Counted from the first letter of the stretch, positions 9,385 through 20,536 are shown. The stretch is 64,000 nt of DNA from Streptomyces griseomycini (GCF_014203535.1 NZ_JACHJI010000002.1:1-64000), one strand, 5' to 3'. Translations and numbers: made by a program. Notes: generated from the letters alone by a model not told the origin.

Positions 9385-11073
9385 ATGCGCCTCCCCGTCC
9401 CCCGACCCCGCAGCCTGGCGGGCCAGCTGTTCGCCATGCAGGCCGTGCTGATAGCGGTCGTCGTCGCCGGGTACGCGCTGTTCACCTACGTCAGCGACCG
9501 CAGCCAGGCCGAGGAGGCCGCCGGCCGCCAGGCCACGGCGGTGGCCCGTTCGGTCGCCGACTCGCCCTCGGTGCGGGAGGCGATCCGTACCTCCGACCCG
9601 TCGTCGAGGCTCCAGCCGTACGCGCTGGCGGTGGTGCGGGGCACCGACGTCGACTTCGTCACGATCATGGATCCGCGGGGCACCCGCTGGACCCACCCCG
9701 ATCCGGATCAGATCGGCCTGCCCTTCCAGGGCCACACCGCCCCCGCCCTGCGCGGCCGCACCTTCACCGAGACCTACACCGGCACCCTCGGCCCGTCCGT
9801 CCGCGCGGTCACCCCGATCCGGGACGGCGACCGGATCGTCGGCCTGGTCAGCGCGGGGATCCGGGTCGAGGAGATCAGCCAGCGCGTCCGGGGCCAGCTG
9901 GCGGCCCTGCTCGGGGTCGCGGCCGGCGCCCTCGGGCTCGGGGCGGTCGGGACGTACGTCATCAACGCCCGCCTGCGCCGGCACACCCACGGGATGAACG
10001 CGACCGAACTCAGCCACATGCACGACTACCATCAGGCCGCGCTCCACGCCGTGCGCGAGGGGCTGCTGATGCTGGACGGCCGGTACCGGGTCGCGCTGAT
10101 CAACGACGGCGGGCGGGAGCTGCTGGGCGTGGCTCCGGAGGAGGACGTGGTGGGCAGGTCGGTGACGGAGCTGGGGCTGCCCGCACCGCTGACGGGGGCG
10201 CTGCTGGACTCGCAGCCGCGGGTGGACGAGGTGCACCTGACGGCGGACCGGGTGCTGGTGGTGAACACCTCGCCGGTCTCCGGCGGCCAGCGGCGCGGTT
10301 CGGTGGTGACCCTGCGGGACGTGACCGAGCTCCAGTCGCTGATGGGTGAGCTGGACTCCGAGCGGGGCTTCACCCAGGCGCTGCGTTCGCAGGCGCACGA
10401 GGCGGCGAACCGGCTGCACACCGTGGTCTCGCTGATCGAGCTGGGCCGGGCCGAGGAGGCGGTGGACTTCGCGACCGCCGAGCTGGAGCTGGCCCAGGCG
10501 CTCACCGACCAGGTGGTGGCGGCGGTGGGCGAGCCGGTGCTGGCGGCCCTGCTGCTGGGGAAGACGGCACAGGCCAACGAGCGGGGCGTGGAGCTGGTGG
10601 TGTCGCCCGAGAGCCGCCTGGACGACGGCCTGCTGCCCGACACCCTGCCCGCCCGTGATCTGGTCACCATCCTCGGCAACCTGATCGACAACGCCGTGGA
10701 CGCGGCGCAGGGCGGGGTGCGGCCCCGGGTGACGGTGACGGCGCTGACCGAGGGGGGCGCGGAAGGCGCGGAGGGCACGGCGGGCGCCCGGGGCCCGGAG
10801 CTGATCCTGCGGGTGTCCGACACCGGTCCCGGCGTGGCCCCGGACCACGCGGAGGCGGTCTTCCAGCGGGGCTTCACGACCAAGCCGTCCGGTCCGGGCG
10901 GACGGGGGCTCGGCCTGGCGCTGGTCCGGCAGGCGGTGGGCCGGCACGGCGGGTCGCTGTCGGTGACGTCGGCGGAGGGGGACGGCGCCCGGTTCGAGGT
11001 ACGGCTGCCGCTGCGGGCCGCCGACTCCGGCGGTGCGGTCGTGCGGGGCGGGAGACCGGGAGGCGACGCATGA
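9385..11073 (+). CDS. CitA/DcuS-family sensor histidine kinase
   Basis: A 562-residue membrane kinase. A first membrane segment at about 14-34 and a second at about 180-200 bracket an extracytoplasmic PAS-like sensor domain, as in CitA and DcuS. A cytoplasmic PAS domain (about 225-320) precedes the phosphoacceptor region with LRSQAHEAANRLHTVVSLIE and an HATPase domain with NLIDNAVDAA and GRGLGLALVRQAVGRHGG. It overlaps the response regulator by four bases (ATGA). Divergence from a dicarboxylate carrier supports carboxylate sensing. Confidence 0.9.
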   Translation: MRLPVPRPRSLAGQLFAMQAVLIAVVVAGYALFTYVSDRSQAEEAAGRQATAVARSVADSPSVREAIRTSDPSSRLQPYALAVVRGTDVDFVTIMDPRGTRWTHPDPDQIGLPFQGHTAPALRGRTFTETYTGTLGPSVRAVTPIRDGDRIVGLVSAGIRVEEISQRVRGQLAALLGVAAGALGLGAVGTYVINARLRRHTHGMNATELSHMHDYHQAALHAVREGLLMLDGRYRVALINDGGRELLGVAPEEDVVGRSVTELGLPAPLTGALLDSQPRVDEVHLTADRVLVVNTSPVSGGQRRGSVVTLRDVTELQSLMGELDSERGFTQALRSQAHEAANRLHTVVSLIELGRAEEAVDFATAELELAQALTDQVVAAVGEPVLAALLLGKTAQANERGVELVVSPESRLDDGLLPDTLPARDLVTILGNLIDNAVDAAQGGVRPRVTVTALTEGGAEGAEGTAGARGPELILRVSDTGPGVAPDHAEAVFQRGFTTKPSGPGGRGLGLALVRQAVGRHGGSLSVTSAEGDGARFEVRLPLRAADSGGAVVRGGRPGGDA

Positions 11074-11756
11074 CGGACGAGCGGCCCATCAGGGTCCTGG
11101 TGGTGGAGGACGACCCGGTCGCCGCCGACGCCCACGTGATGTACGTCGGCAGGGTGCCGGGGTTCGTCGCCGTCGGCAAGGCGCACACCGGCGCGGAGGC
11201 CCGCCGGGCCCTGGAGCGCACGCCCGTCGACCTGCTGCTCCTCGACCTGCACCTGCCCGACGTGCACGGGCTGAAGCTGGCCCGCTCGCTGCGGGCTGCC
11301 GGACACCACGCCGACGTGATAGCGGTGACCTCGGCGCGGGACCTCGCGGTGGTGCGCGAGGGGGTGTCGCTGGGGGTCGTGCAGTACGTGCTGAAGCCCT
11401 TCACCTTCGCGACGCTGCGGGACCGCCTGGTGCGGTACGCCGAGTTCCGCGCGGCGGTCGGCGAGGCCAGCGGCCAGGCGGAGGTGGACCGCGCGCTGGC
11501 CGCGCTGCGCGCCCCGGGCCCGGCCGCGCTGCCCAAGGGGCTGAGCGCGCCCACCCTGGAACGGGTGTCCGTGGCCCTGCGGGACGCCGGGGAGGGCCTG
11601 ACCGCCGCCGGGGTCGCGGAGGCCGTGGGCATCTCCCGCATCACCGCCCGCCGCTACCTGGAGCACCTGGTGGAGGCCGGCCGCGCGGCCCGGCGCCCGC
11701 AGTACGGGACCGTGGGCCGGCCGGAGCTGCAGTACCGGTGGGTGTCCGGGCCGTGA
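11070..11756 (+). CDS. CitB/DcuR-family response regulator
   Basis: A 228-residue regulator. The receiver domain has VLVVEDDPVAADAHVMYVG, phosphoacceptor Asp in LLLLDLHLPDVHGLKLA and the conserved Lys in VLKPFTF. The C-terminal helix-turn-helix reads GVAEAVGISRITARRYLEHL, as in DcuR/CitB. Its start lies within the kinase stop. Likely target: the divergent symporter at 7836-9230. Confidence 0.9.
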   Translation: MTDERPIRVLVVEDDPVAADAHVMYVGRVPGFVAVGKAHTGAEARRALERTPVDLLLLDLHLPDVHGLKLARSLRAAGHHADVIAVTSARDLAVVREGVSLGVVQYVLKPFTFATLRDRLVRYAEFRAAVGEASGQAEVDRALAALRAPGPAALPKGLSAPTLERVSVALRDAGEGLTAAGVAEAVGISRITARRYLEHLVEAGRAARRPQYGTVGRPELQYRWVSGP

Positions 11757-12082
11757 GCGCGGGGGGTCGGTTCGCGCCGCGGGAACGGCCGCCGTCCGGG
11801 TTCCGGCCGCTCCACTCCCCCGCACGGACGTTCGGCGACCGCACGCCCGACGCCGTCCGGGGCGCACCCGAGTCGGGGGCGCGCCACCGGTGCCGACTCC
11901 CCGCATATGCCCCCTGAGCTTTCCGTTCGCGCTCCGGTCACCCGGGAGGGCAGCGGCCGCCCCTTCGGGTGACCACCCTCCGCCCGGCGGCCGACCCGTC
12001 GGTAGCCGTACCTTCCTACAATCGGTGATCCTGGCCGAACAGACCGTAGTCATCCCCTCCGGGCGGTCCTAGCTTGTGGGCC
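11757..12082. other. Intergenic region between response regulator and HTH gene
   Basis: No gene supported. It contains the hairpin at 11936-11974 and a TACAAT (12017-12022) that matches the -10 consensus in five of six bases. A second -10-like TAGCTT (12070-12075) lies eight bases before GTG 12083, which would give a leaderless message. The remainder shows no structure I can name. Confidence 0.5.
11936..11974 (+). terminator. Terminator of the two-component operon
   Basis: Nine-base arms at 11936-11944 and 11966-11974 pair perfectly, and the interior (gggcagcggccgcccc) can extend the stem. It is about 180 bp after the regulator stop. Confidence 0.55.
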
Positions 12083-12811
12083 GTGTCCCGACCCTCCGCA
12101 CGGCCGAACCGTCCCCTGTCCCCCGGCGCCCGTCCGGCTCCGCCGTTCAACGCCCCCGCGGCCCGCCGGCTGCGGGCCGCCCTCGGCATGGGCCCGCACC
12201 ACGTCGCCCACACCCTGCGCGCCTCGTACGGGCTGCCGTACGCCACCCCCGATCTCGTCGTCGCCTGGGAGCGCGGGACCGCCGCCCCCTCGCACTCGGA
12301 ACTGACCGCGCTGGCGGGCGTGTTGTGGTGCTCGCCGGGCGAACTCATCGGACGGCCGCGCACCCTGCGCGAACACCGCGTCGCCCGCGGTCTGGCGCCC
12401 GAGGACGTCGCCCGCGCGGTCGGCCACGAACTGCAGGCCTACCTGCGGATGGAGGAGACCGGCCGGTGGCGCGGCACCGAGCGGCAGTCCGCCGCCCTGA
12501 CCGAACTGCTCGCCCTGTCCCTGGCCGACGTCGTCACCGTCACCGGGCGGGAGGACAGGCTCGCGGAGCTGCTGCGCAGTGCGGCGACGACGCGCTGGCA
12601 GGCGTACGTACGGCCGGTGGCGAAGATCGCCCCGCTGGAGCGGCGGCTGCTGGAGAGGGTGCTCCAGCGGCTGCACCAGGACTACCAGGGCCACATGGCC
12701 GCGACCCTCAGCTGGGGCGGCGGCCACGGCGACGCGGGGGCCGGCGGCCGGGAGTTCCTCGACCGGATCGTCGAGCACTTCTGGGCGGCGGTCGAGCGCG
12801 GTGGCCGGTGA
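12083..12811 (+). CDS. Helix-turn-helix (Xre-like) regulator with two HTH repeats
   Basis: A 242-residue predicted DNA-binding protein. Two Xre-like helical units are recognisable: RRLRAALGMGPHHVAHTLRA onward to SHSELTALAGVLWCSPGELIG (about 30-90), and LREHRVARGLAPEDVARAVG onward to LTELLALSLADVV (about 95-150). The C-terminal half is helical with no known domain. GTG 12083 is preferred to TTG 12074 because the -10-like TAGCTT would place transcription at that GTG; a weak start choice. A decayed nucleosidase-like sequence follows immediately, so it may once have been the regulatory partner of that enzyme. Confidence 0.7.
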   Translation: MSRPSARPNRPLSPGARPAPPFNAPAARRLRAALGMGPHHVAHTLRASYGLPYATPDLVVAWERGTAAPSHSELTALAGVLWCSPGELIGRPRTLREHRVARGLAPEDVARAVGHELQAYLRMEETGRWRGTERQSAALTELLALSLADVVTVTGREDRLAELLRSAATTRWQAYVRPVAKIAPLERRLLERVLQRLHQDYQGHMAATLSWGGGHGDAGAGGREFLDRIVEHFWAAVERGGR

Positions 12812-13090
12812 GGGCGCCGAGCGGGCCGCCGCCCTCACCGCACGGCTCGTCAACCGGCTGCACCCCGGGGCCGTGTTCTCCGTCGGTGTGGCCGGCGGCC
12901 TGAAGGACGACGCCGGGACCGGCGACGCCGTCGTGGGCACGAGGGTGTACGAGAGCCACGGCGGCAAGCGGACTCCGGGTCCGGGATCGCCCGGTTCCTC
13001 CGCGGGAACTGCGACGACGCGGGCGTGATCGAGGTGGAGGGCTCCGGTGCGCTCCGGGCGGCCACTCGAACGGCCGGTCGGACGCCCCGA
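12801..13090 (+). pseudogene. Decayed nucleoside phosphorylase/MTA-SAH nucleosidase-like gene
   Basis: Frame 1 (12801-12959) encodes AVFSVGVAGGLKDDAGTGDA and VVGTRVYESHGGK, the core of the phosphorylase superfamily. It then drifts and stops at 13026-13028. In another frame (about 12998-13090) DDAGVIEVEGSGALRAA resembles the DA-IEMEG-AG active-site segment of the same family, which is normally about 70-100 residues further on. So the middle has been lost with a frame change, and both ends are missing. It overlaps the HTH gene end by 11 bases. Function is presumably lost. Confidence 0.65.
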
Positions 13091-13140
13091 TGTTCCGAGG
13101 CGGAGTCCCGCGCGGGTCCGCCGTGCTTCCGAACGGCCCG

Positions 13141-13170
13141 GGGCCCGGCCGCACACACGCGGTCGGGCCC
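13141..13170 (-). terminator. Terminator of the PGRP amidase gene
   Basis: Twelve-base arms (13141-13152 and 13159-13170) with one mismatch and a six-base loop, 35 bp past the amidase stop on the minus strand. Confidence 0.65.
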
Positions 13171-13204
13171 CGGGCCGTCGTGGTCCGCCGAGGGCGGACA
13201 GCCG

Positions 13205-15499
13205 TCACTTGAGGTAGACGACGCCGTCGGTGGTGACGGCCGGGCGGCCGCTGGTGCCGGCGACGACGATCTTGATCGTGTGCTTGGCGCTGCCGCTCCA
13301 GGTCTTGGTCCAGATCGCGTCGCGGTACTTGGTGGTGGACGACTTCAGGTCCACGGTGGCGGCCTTCTTGCCGTCCACGTAGATGTGGGCCTGGCCGGAG
13401 GTGGTGGCGCGGGAGACGGTCCAGGCGACGGACCGGCCGGTGAAGGTCCAGCTCAGCGAGGCGTTCCTGGAGGAGCTGGTGTACGACTTGCCGCCGAGGT
13501 AGCTGGAGGAGGACTTGGTCGTCCACTTCCCGGACCTGGTGGCGGAGCTCTCCTGGAGGATGACCGGGGTGCCGGCGACCGAGGCGGTGGCCGTGTTGCC
13601 GGCCCGGTCGTAGGCCTTCATCGACCAGGTGGTGGCGGAGCCGGACCTGGCGGTGTGGTTGGCGCTGGTGACCGTGGGCCCGTAGGTCCTGGCGGTCGGG
13701 GCGGTGAGCCGGACCTCCTTCAGCGCGACGCCGTCGGTGGCCTTCCACTTCAGCGTCAGCGGAACGGCGGCGGTGTTGACGGTGCCGGTGCGCAGGGCCA
13801 GGTTCGGCTTGGTGGTGAAGGCGGGGGCGGTGGTCTCGGCGACGACGGTCGCGGCCGCCGTCGTGGTCGTCCTGCCCGACTGGTGGACGGCGCGGACGGC
13901 CACCTGGTGGGTGCCGGCGGTCAGGGTGGCCTTGGCGGAGGTGGCGGTGCCGGCGGTGGTGGCCGCGGTCTTGCCGTCCACCAGGAGTTCGTACTTCGAG
14001 ATGAGCGCGGCCGGGGTGGTGGCCGACCAGCTCACCGTGATGCCGGCCTTGGTGTAGGTGGTCGTGCCGGAGGTGCCGCCGCCGGTGACGGACTTCAGGG
14101 TGAGGCCGGAGACCGGTCCGCCCGCCCAGGTGCGGACGGTGGCGAGCTTGCCGTAGAAGGCGTCACCGGGGCACTGGGTGTTGTAGCCGTCGCGGTGGCC
14201 GTGGATCGCGGGCAGGGTCATCCGGTCGCCCTTGGCCCAGGTCTTCCCGGAGTAGCTGCGGCCGCTGTCGCCCGCGGTGAGGGTGGCGGTGCCGGTGGGG
14301 GCGACGCCGTACTGGCCGAGCTTCCACGCGGCGATCCGGGCGACGGAGGTCATGGCGGCCGTGGAGGGCGCGGTGGAGGTGTAGGTGCCCAGCACGGATA
14401 TGCCGGTGGTCTCGCTGTTGAAGCCGTAGGCGTGGGCGCCCATCACCGGCCGGTCGACTCCGCCCTTGCGGCCCTCGTAGACCGTGCCGCACTTGTCGAC
14501 CAGGAAGTTGTAGCCCAGGTCTTTCCAGCCCAGCTGCTTCACGTGGTACGCGTAGATGCCGCGCACCACGGCCGGGCCCTGGGCGCAGGTGTAGTCGTTG
14601 GACTCGGCGGTGTGGTGCACCACGACCGCCTTGATCTTCTCGCCGGGCAGGTAGCTCGGCTCCTCCGGGCTGATCGACTCGTCCGCGCCCCAGGCGGCGC
14701 GGGAGGTGATCGACGGGCGCGGCGCGGTGGACGGCGGCGCGGGCGGGGCGCTCACCGAAGGGCTGGGGGAGGCGGTGGGCGAGGGGGTGACCGGGGCGGA
14801 CGACGGCTCGGTGACCGACGGCTCGGTGACCGAGGGCTCCGGCGCCGAGGGCTCGGAGGGGGACGGCACGGTCGGCGTCTCGGGGACGGGGGTCTCCGGG
14901 AGGGTGGCGTCCGGCTGCGGCTCGGTGCCGGTGCCGGTTCCCGGCTCGGTGGCCGCCGGGGTGGGCTCCTCGCTCCCCTCGACCGCGTACGCCGCCGGCT
15001 CCAGCGCGGTGACCTCGCCGCTGCCGGGGTCGACCATGTCCAGCCGCAGCCCCTTCGGCAGCCTGGTCGAATCCTTTCCGTCGACCCGTACTTCGACGCC
15101 GTCGGAGGGGCCCACCCACGCCGGTTCGGTACCGCCGCGCTCGGCGCCGCCCTCGCCCTGGCCGCTGTCACCGTCCAGCGTCAGCCACCGTGACCAGTTC
15201 TGCGTACCGGCGGCCCGGGTGCGGACCTCGACCGTGCCGCCGACGCGGGCGGACGGGTCGGACCAGGTCACGCCGAGCATGCTGAACGGCTTGGTGTCCC
15301 GCTTGCCCAGGGAGGCGGAGGTCCCGTCCCCGGAGACCCGCAGCGCGGTGGTCTCCGCCTTGCTGGTGACGGGTCCCGGCGCACCGCCGGCATGGGAGCC
15401 GCCGCTCTCCTGCCCCGTCATGGCCTGCAGGACGAGTGCCCCGGACAGGCCGGCCGCGACGACCGCGGACGCCTTCCAGAAATGCCGTGGTGTGCGCAT
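13205..15499 (-). CDS. Secreted N-acetylmuramoyl-L-alanine amidase (PGRP/amidase_2) with linker and C-terminal Ig-like domains
   Basis: A 764-residue exported wall hydrolase. MRTPRHFWKASAVVAAGL starts a Sec signal (about 1-28). A Pro/Ser/Thr/Glu-rich linker (about 180-260) leads to the PGRP domain, which has ITSRAAWGADE, zinc ligand His in VVVHHTAES, Tyr in LGYNFLVDKCGTVYEGR, and His and Cys in HGHRDGYNTQCPG. All expected catalytic ligands of zinc amidases are present. The C-terminal 290 residues are Ser/Thr/Lys-rich beta-type repeats, probably wall- or glycan-binding. ATG 15499 was chosen at the signal peptide; the frame continues 43 residues upstream without one. Expected to cut muramoyl-alanine bonds outside the membrane. 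Confidence 0.88.
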   Translation of the reverse strand: MRTPRHFWKASAVVAAGLSGALVLQAMTGQESGGSHAGGAPGPVTSKAETTALRVSGDGTSASLGKRDTKPFSMLGVTWSDPSARVGGTVEVRTRAAGTQNWSRWLTLDGDSGQGEGGAERGGTEPAWVGPSDGVEVRVDGKDSTRLPKGLRLDMVDPGSGEVTALEPAAYAVEGSEEPTPAATEPGTGTGTEPQPDATLPETPVPETPTVPSPSEPSAPEPSVTEPSVTEPSSAPVTPSPTASPSPSVSAPPAPPSTAPRPSITSRAAWGADESISPEEPSYLPGEKIKAVVVHHTAESNDYTCAQGPAVVRGIYAYHVKQLGWKDLGYNFLVDKCGTVYEGRKGGVDRPVMGAHAYGFNSETTGISVLGTYTSTAPSTAAMTSVARIAAWKLGQYGVAPTGTATLTAGDSGRSYSGKTWAKGDRMTLPAIHGHRDGYNTQCPGDAFYGKLATVRTWAGGPVSGLTLKSVTGGGTSGTTTYTKAGITVSWSATTPAALISKYELLVDGKTAATTAGTATSAKATLTAGTHQVAVRAVHQSGRTTTTAAATVVAETTAPAFTTKPNLALRTGTVNTAAVPLTLKWKATDGVALKEVRLTAPTARTYGPTVTSANHTARSGSATTWSMKAYDRAGNTATASVAGTPVILQESSATRSGKWTTKSSSSYLGGKSYTSSSRNASLSWTFTGRSVAWTVSRATTSGQAHIYVDGKKAATVDLKSSTTKYRDAIWTKTWSGSAKHTIKIVVAGTSGRPAVTTDGVVYLK

Positions 15500-15941
15500 G
15501 TCAGTTCGCGAGGTCCTTCTGCGTGAGGGAGGAGGAACGGAGCGGGAAGCCCGCCGCCCAGACAGGCGGCACACGAGAGACTCACACGACCGGGTGAAGG
15601 TTGTACGACGGCGCGGACCACGTGACACAGACCACGCCTTCGGGGGGACCGCCGTGGAACTCCACCCACGGCAAGGCCGGTTCCAGCGGCGCGGCCGGCG
15701 ACGGCACGCTGCTCGAGGCCTGCCGCCCCGGCCGTCGCTGCACCGGATTCACCGCGGGTCCGGTAGAAGAGCCGGGCACCCGCCCCGGCAACACGAGGGG
15801 AGCGTCTCTCCCGGCGGAACACCGCGTGGGTGTCACGCCGGGAGAGACGCTCCCCTCATCGAACGACGGCAGGACGCGCCGACAGCATCCGGGAAGGGGC
15901 GGCGGGGGCGAGGAGCCCTCCCGCCCTCCGGCGCACCCGGC
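15500..15941. other. Intergenic region between amidase and pfkA genes
   Basis: Upstream region of the amidase gene and downstream region of pfkA. Short open frames exist on both strands (for example about 15582-15836, minus) but none has a binding site or recognisable product. The main structure is the very long hairpin at 15795-15857. Confidence 0.5.
15795..15857. terminator. Very long perfect hairpin downstream of pfkA
   Basis: Two 22-base arms (15795-15816 and 15836-15857) are perfectly complementary. The 19-base loop itself holds acacc/ggtgt (15820-15824 and 15829-15833). It lies 85 bp after the pfkA stop. Most terminators in this window have 10-17 bp stems; only the pyk one (20 bp) comes near. 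It may be a bidirectional terminator or a dispersed palindromic element. Confidence 0.7.
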
Positions 15942-16967
15942 CTAGAAGACCGACTCCGCCTCGTCCATCCGGTCCTTGGGGACCGTCTTCAGTTCCGTGA
16001 CCGCCTCCGCCAGCGGCACCATCACGATGTCCGTGCCGCGCAGCGCGGTCATCTTGCCGAACTCGCCCCGGTGCGCGGCCTCCACCGCGTGCCAGCCGAA
16101 GCGGGTGGCGAGGACGCGGTCGTACGCCGTCGGCACGCCGCCGCGCTGGACGTGGCCGAGGATGACCGGCTTGGCCTCCTTGCCCAGGCGCCGCTCCAGC
16201 TCGTGCGCCAGGGCCGTGCCGATGCCCTGGAAGCGCTCGTGACCGAACTTGTCGATCTCGCCCTTGCCGTAGTCCATGGTGCCGTCGGCCGGGTGTGCGC
16301 CCTCGGCGACGCAGATCACCGCGAACTTCTTGCCGCGGGAGAAGCGCTCCTCGACCATCTTGACCAGCTGGGCCGGGTCGAAGGGGCGCTCGGGCAGGCA
16401 GATGCCGTGGGCGCCGGCAGCCATGCCGGACTCCAGGGCGATCCAGCCCGCGTGCCGGCCCATCACCTCGACGACCATCACCCGCTGGTGGGACTCGGCG
16501 GTGGTCTTCAGCCGGTCCATCGCCTCCGTGGCGACGCCGACGGCGGTGTCGAAGCCGAAGGTGCGGTCGGTGGAGGAGATGTCGTTGTCGATCGTCTTCG
16601 GGACGCCGACCACCGGCAGGCCCGCGTCCGACAGCATGTGCGCCGCGGTCAGCGTGCCCTCGCCGCCGATCGGGATCAGCGCGTCGATGCCGAAGTCGCG
16701 GATCATGTCGGAGGCGTTCTCACAGGCCTCGCGCAGCCGGTCGCGCTCCAGCCGGGAGGAGCCGAGGATGGTGCCGCCGCGGGCCAGGATGCCGCTGACC
16801 GCGTCGAGGTCGAGCGTGCGGTAACGGCCGTCCAGCAGTCCCGAGTAGCCGTCCTCGAAGCCGATGACCTCGTCGCCGTAGTTGTCGACCGCTCGGTGCA
16901 CGACCGACCGGATCACTGCGTTCAGGCCGGGGCAGTCGCCGCCTGCGGTGAGAACTCCGATACGCAT
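15942..16967 (-). CDS. pfkA: 6-phosphofructokinase
   Basis: A 341-residue enzyme converting fructose 6-phosphate to fructose 1,6-bisphosphate. MRIGVLTAGGDCPGLNAVIR gives the nucleotide loop. IPIGGEGT carries Gly at the position that favours ATP (Asp marks PPi enzymes), while PKTIDND carries the Lys seen in the mixed group III to which Streptomyces ATP-PFKs belong. The effector/substrate motif MGRHAGWIAL is intact, as is HVQRGG. ATG 16967 matches the family start. It is divergent from pta with a 177-bp shared upstream region. Confidence 0.94.
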   Translation of the reverse strand: MRIGVLTAGGDCPGLNAVIRSVVHRAVDNYGDEVIGFEDGYSGLLDGRYRTLDLDAVSGILARGGTILGSSRLERDRLREACENASDMIRDFGIDALIPIGGEGTLTAAHMLSDAGLPVVGVPKTIDNDISSTDRTFGFDTAVGVATEAMDRLKTTAESHQRVMVVEVMGRHAGWIALESGMAAGAHGICLPERPFDPAQLVKMVEERFSRGKKFAVICVAEGAHPADGTMDYGKGEIDKFGHERFQGIGTALAHELERRLGKEAKPVILGHVQRGGVPTAYDRVLATRFGWHAVEAAHRGEFGKMTALRGTDIVMVPLAEAVTELKTVPKDRMDEAESVF

Positions 16968-17144
16968 CGCGCTGTGTCTCCTGGTCCCTGTCGATACCGG
17001 TGAGCCAGTCCCGATTGTTTCATGCCCTCCAGGGCCGTGCCGACACCGCAAGGAAGGCGCCTTAGCCATCGCCAGAGGTATTGTCAAGAGGGATCCGCTC
17101 ACCTCGGTGGGTGATTTTTGTGGCCCCGACGAAACGGAGACCGC

Positions 17145-19243
17145 GTGACCCGCAGCGTGTACGTGACCGGTATCGACCGCGGCGACGGCCGCCAGGTCGT
17201 CGAGCTGGGAGTCATGGAGCTCCTGACCCGGCAGGTCGACCGGGTGGGCGTCTTCCGTCCCCTGGTGCACGACGGGCCCGACCGCCTCTTCGAGCTGCTG
17301 CGCGCCCGCTACCGGCTCACCCAGGACCCGGCGACCGTCTACGGCATGGACTACCAGGAGGCGTCCGCGCTCCAGGCCGAGCGGGGCACGGACGAGCTGG
17401 TGTCCACCCTCGTCGACCGGTTCCGCCTGGTCGCCCGCGACTACGACGTCGTCCTCGTCCTCGGCACCGACTACGCCGACACCCAGTTCCCGGACGAGCT
17501 GAGCCTGAACGCCCGGCTCGCCAACGAGTTCGGCGCCTCGGTGATCCCGGTCGTGGGCGGGCGCCGGCAGACCGCCGAGTCGGTGCGCGCCGAGACCCGC
17601 AACGCCTACCGCGCCTACGACACCCTCGGCTGCGACGTGCTCGCCGTGGTGGTCAACCGGGTGGCCCGGGAGGACCGGGACGAGATAGCCGAGCGACTCG
17701 GCAACCGGCTGCCCGTGCCCTGCTACGTCCTGCCGGACGAGCCGGCGCTGTCCGCCCCGACCGTCTCGCAGATCGCGCACGCCCTGGACGCGAAGGTGGT
17801 GCTCGGCGACGACTCCGGGCTGGCCCGCGACGCCCTCGACTTCGTCTTCGGCGGCGCCATGCTGCCCAACCTCCTCGCCGCCCTGACCCCGGGCTGCCTG
17901 GTGGTCACCCCCGGTGACCGCGCCGACCTGGTCGTCGGCTCGCTCGCCGCGCACAGCGCCGGCACCCCGCCGATCGCCGGGGTGCTGCTCACCCTGGACG
18001 AGGTCCCCGACGACGCCATCCTCACCCTCGCCGCCCGGCTCGCCCCCGGCACCCCGGTGCTGTCGGTGCCCGGCAACAGCTTCCCCACCGCCGAACAGCT
18101 GTTCTCCCTGGAGGGCAGGCTGAACGCGGCCACCCCGCGCAAGGCGGAGACCGCGCTCGGCCTCTTCGAGCGGTACACCGACACCGCGGAGCTCGACAAG
18201 CGGGTCTCCGCCCCCAGCAGCGACCGGGTGACGCCGATGATGTTCGAGCACAAGCTGCTCGAACAGGCCCGCTCCGACCTGCGGCGGGTCGTGCTCCCCG
18301 AGGGCACGGAGGAACGGGTGCTGCACGCGGCCGAGGTGCTGCTGCGCCGGGGCGTGTGCGAGCTGACCCTGCTCGGCGACGCCGACCAGATCCGCAAGAA
18401 GGCCGCCGACCTCGGCATCGACCTCGGCGGGAGCCGGCTGATCGACCCGGCCACCTCCGAGCTGCGCGACTCCTTCGCCGAGAAGTACGCGGCCCTGCGC
18501 GCCCACCGGGGCGTGACCGTGGAGCTGGCCTACGACGTCGTCTCCGACGTCAACTACTTCGGCACGCTGATGGTGCAGGAGGGCCTGGCCGACGGCATGG
18601 TGTCCGGGTCGGTGCACTCCACGGCCGCGACCATCCGGCCGGCGTTCGAGATCATCAAGACCAAGCCGGACGCCGGGATCGTCTCCTCCGTCTTCTTCAT
18701 GTGCCTGGCCGACAAGGTCCTCGTCTACGGCGACTGCGCGGTCAACCCGGACCCGGACGCCGAACAGCTGGCCGACATCGCCGTGCAGTCGGCGGCCACC
18801 GCCGCGCGGTTCGGGGTGGAGCCGCGGATCGCGATGCTGTCGTACTCGACGGGCACGTCCGGCTCCGGCGCCGACGTCGACAAGGTGCGCCGGGCGACCG
18901 AGCTGGTGCGCGCACGCCGTCCCGACCTCAGGATCGAGGGGCCGATCCAGTACGACGCGGCGGTGGAGCCGTCGGTCGCGGCGACCAAGCTCCCGGACTC
19001 CGAGGTCGCCGGGCAGGCCACCGTGCTGATCTTCCCCGACCTGAACACCGGCAACAACACCTACAAGGCCGTGCAGCGCTCGGCCGGCGCGATCGCCGTC
19101 GGCCCGGTGCTCCAGGGCCTGCGCAAGCCGGTCAACGACCTGTCCCGGGGCGCCCTGGTCCAGGACATCGTCAACACCGTCGCCATCACGGCGATCCAGG
19201 CCCAGTCCCCCGTGCCGTCCCCGAGCGAGAAGGCAGCCGCCCA

Positions 19244-19247
<4 letters not shown>
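17145..19247 (+). CDS. pta: Phosphate acetyltransferase, long form
   Basis: A 700-residue phosphotransacetylase that interconverts acetyl-CoA and acetyl phosphate. Its three-part form has an N-terminal P-loop-like domain (VYVTGIDRGDGRQVVELGVM, 1-200), a DRTGG domain (about 210-330) and the catalytic PTA_PTB domain (about 370-690) with VVLPEGTEERVL, SYSTGTSGSGADVDKVRRAT and FPDLNTGNNTYKAVQR. In the P-loop only GIDRGDG remains, so nucleotide binding may be degenerate. GTG 17145 has ACGGAGA six bases upstream. Its stop overlaps the ackA start by three bases. Confidence 0.94.
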
Positions 19248-20503
<1,256 letters not shown>

Positions 20504-20536
20504 GCGGCCGATTCCTCATTTGTATTTTCCGCCAGA

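Noticed and set aside
15582..15836. Possible small minus-strand gene of 84 codons between amidase and pfkA genes
   Set aside because: No ribosome site, no recognisable family, and it runs through the long hairpin at 15795-15857.
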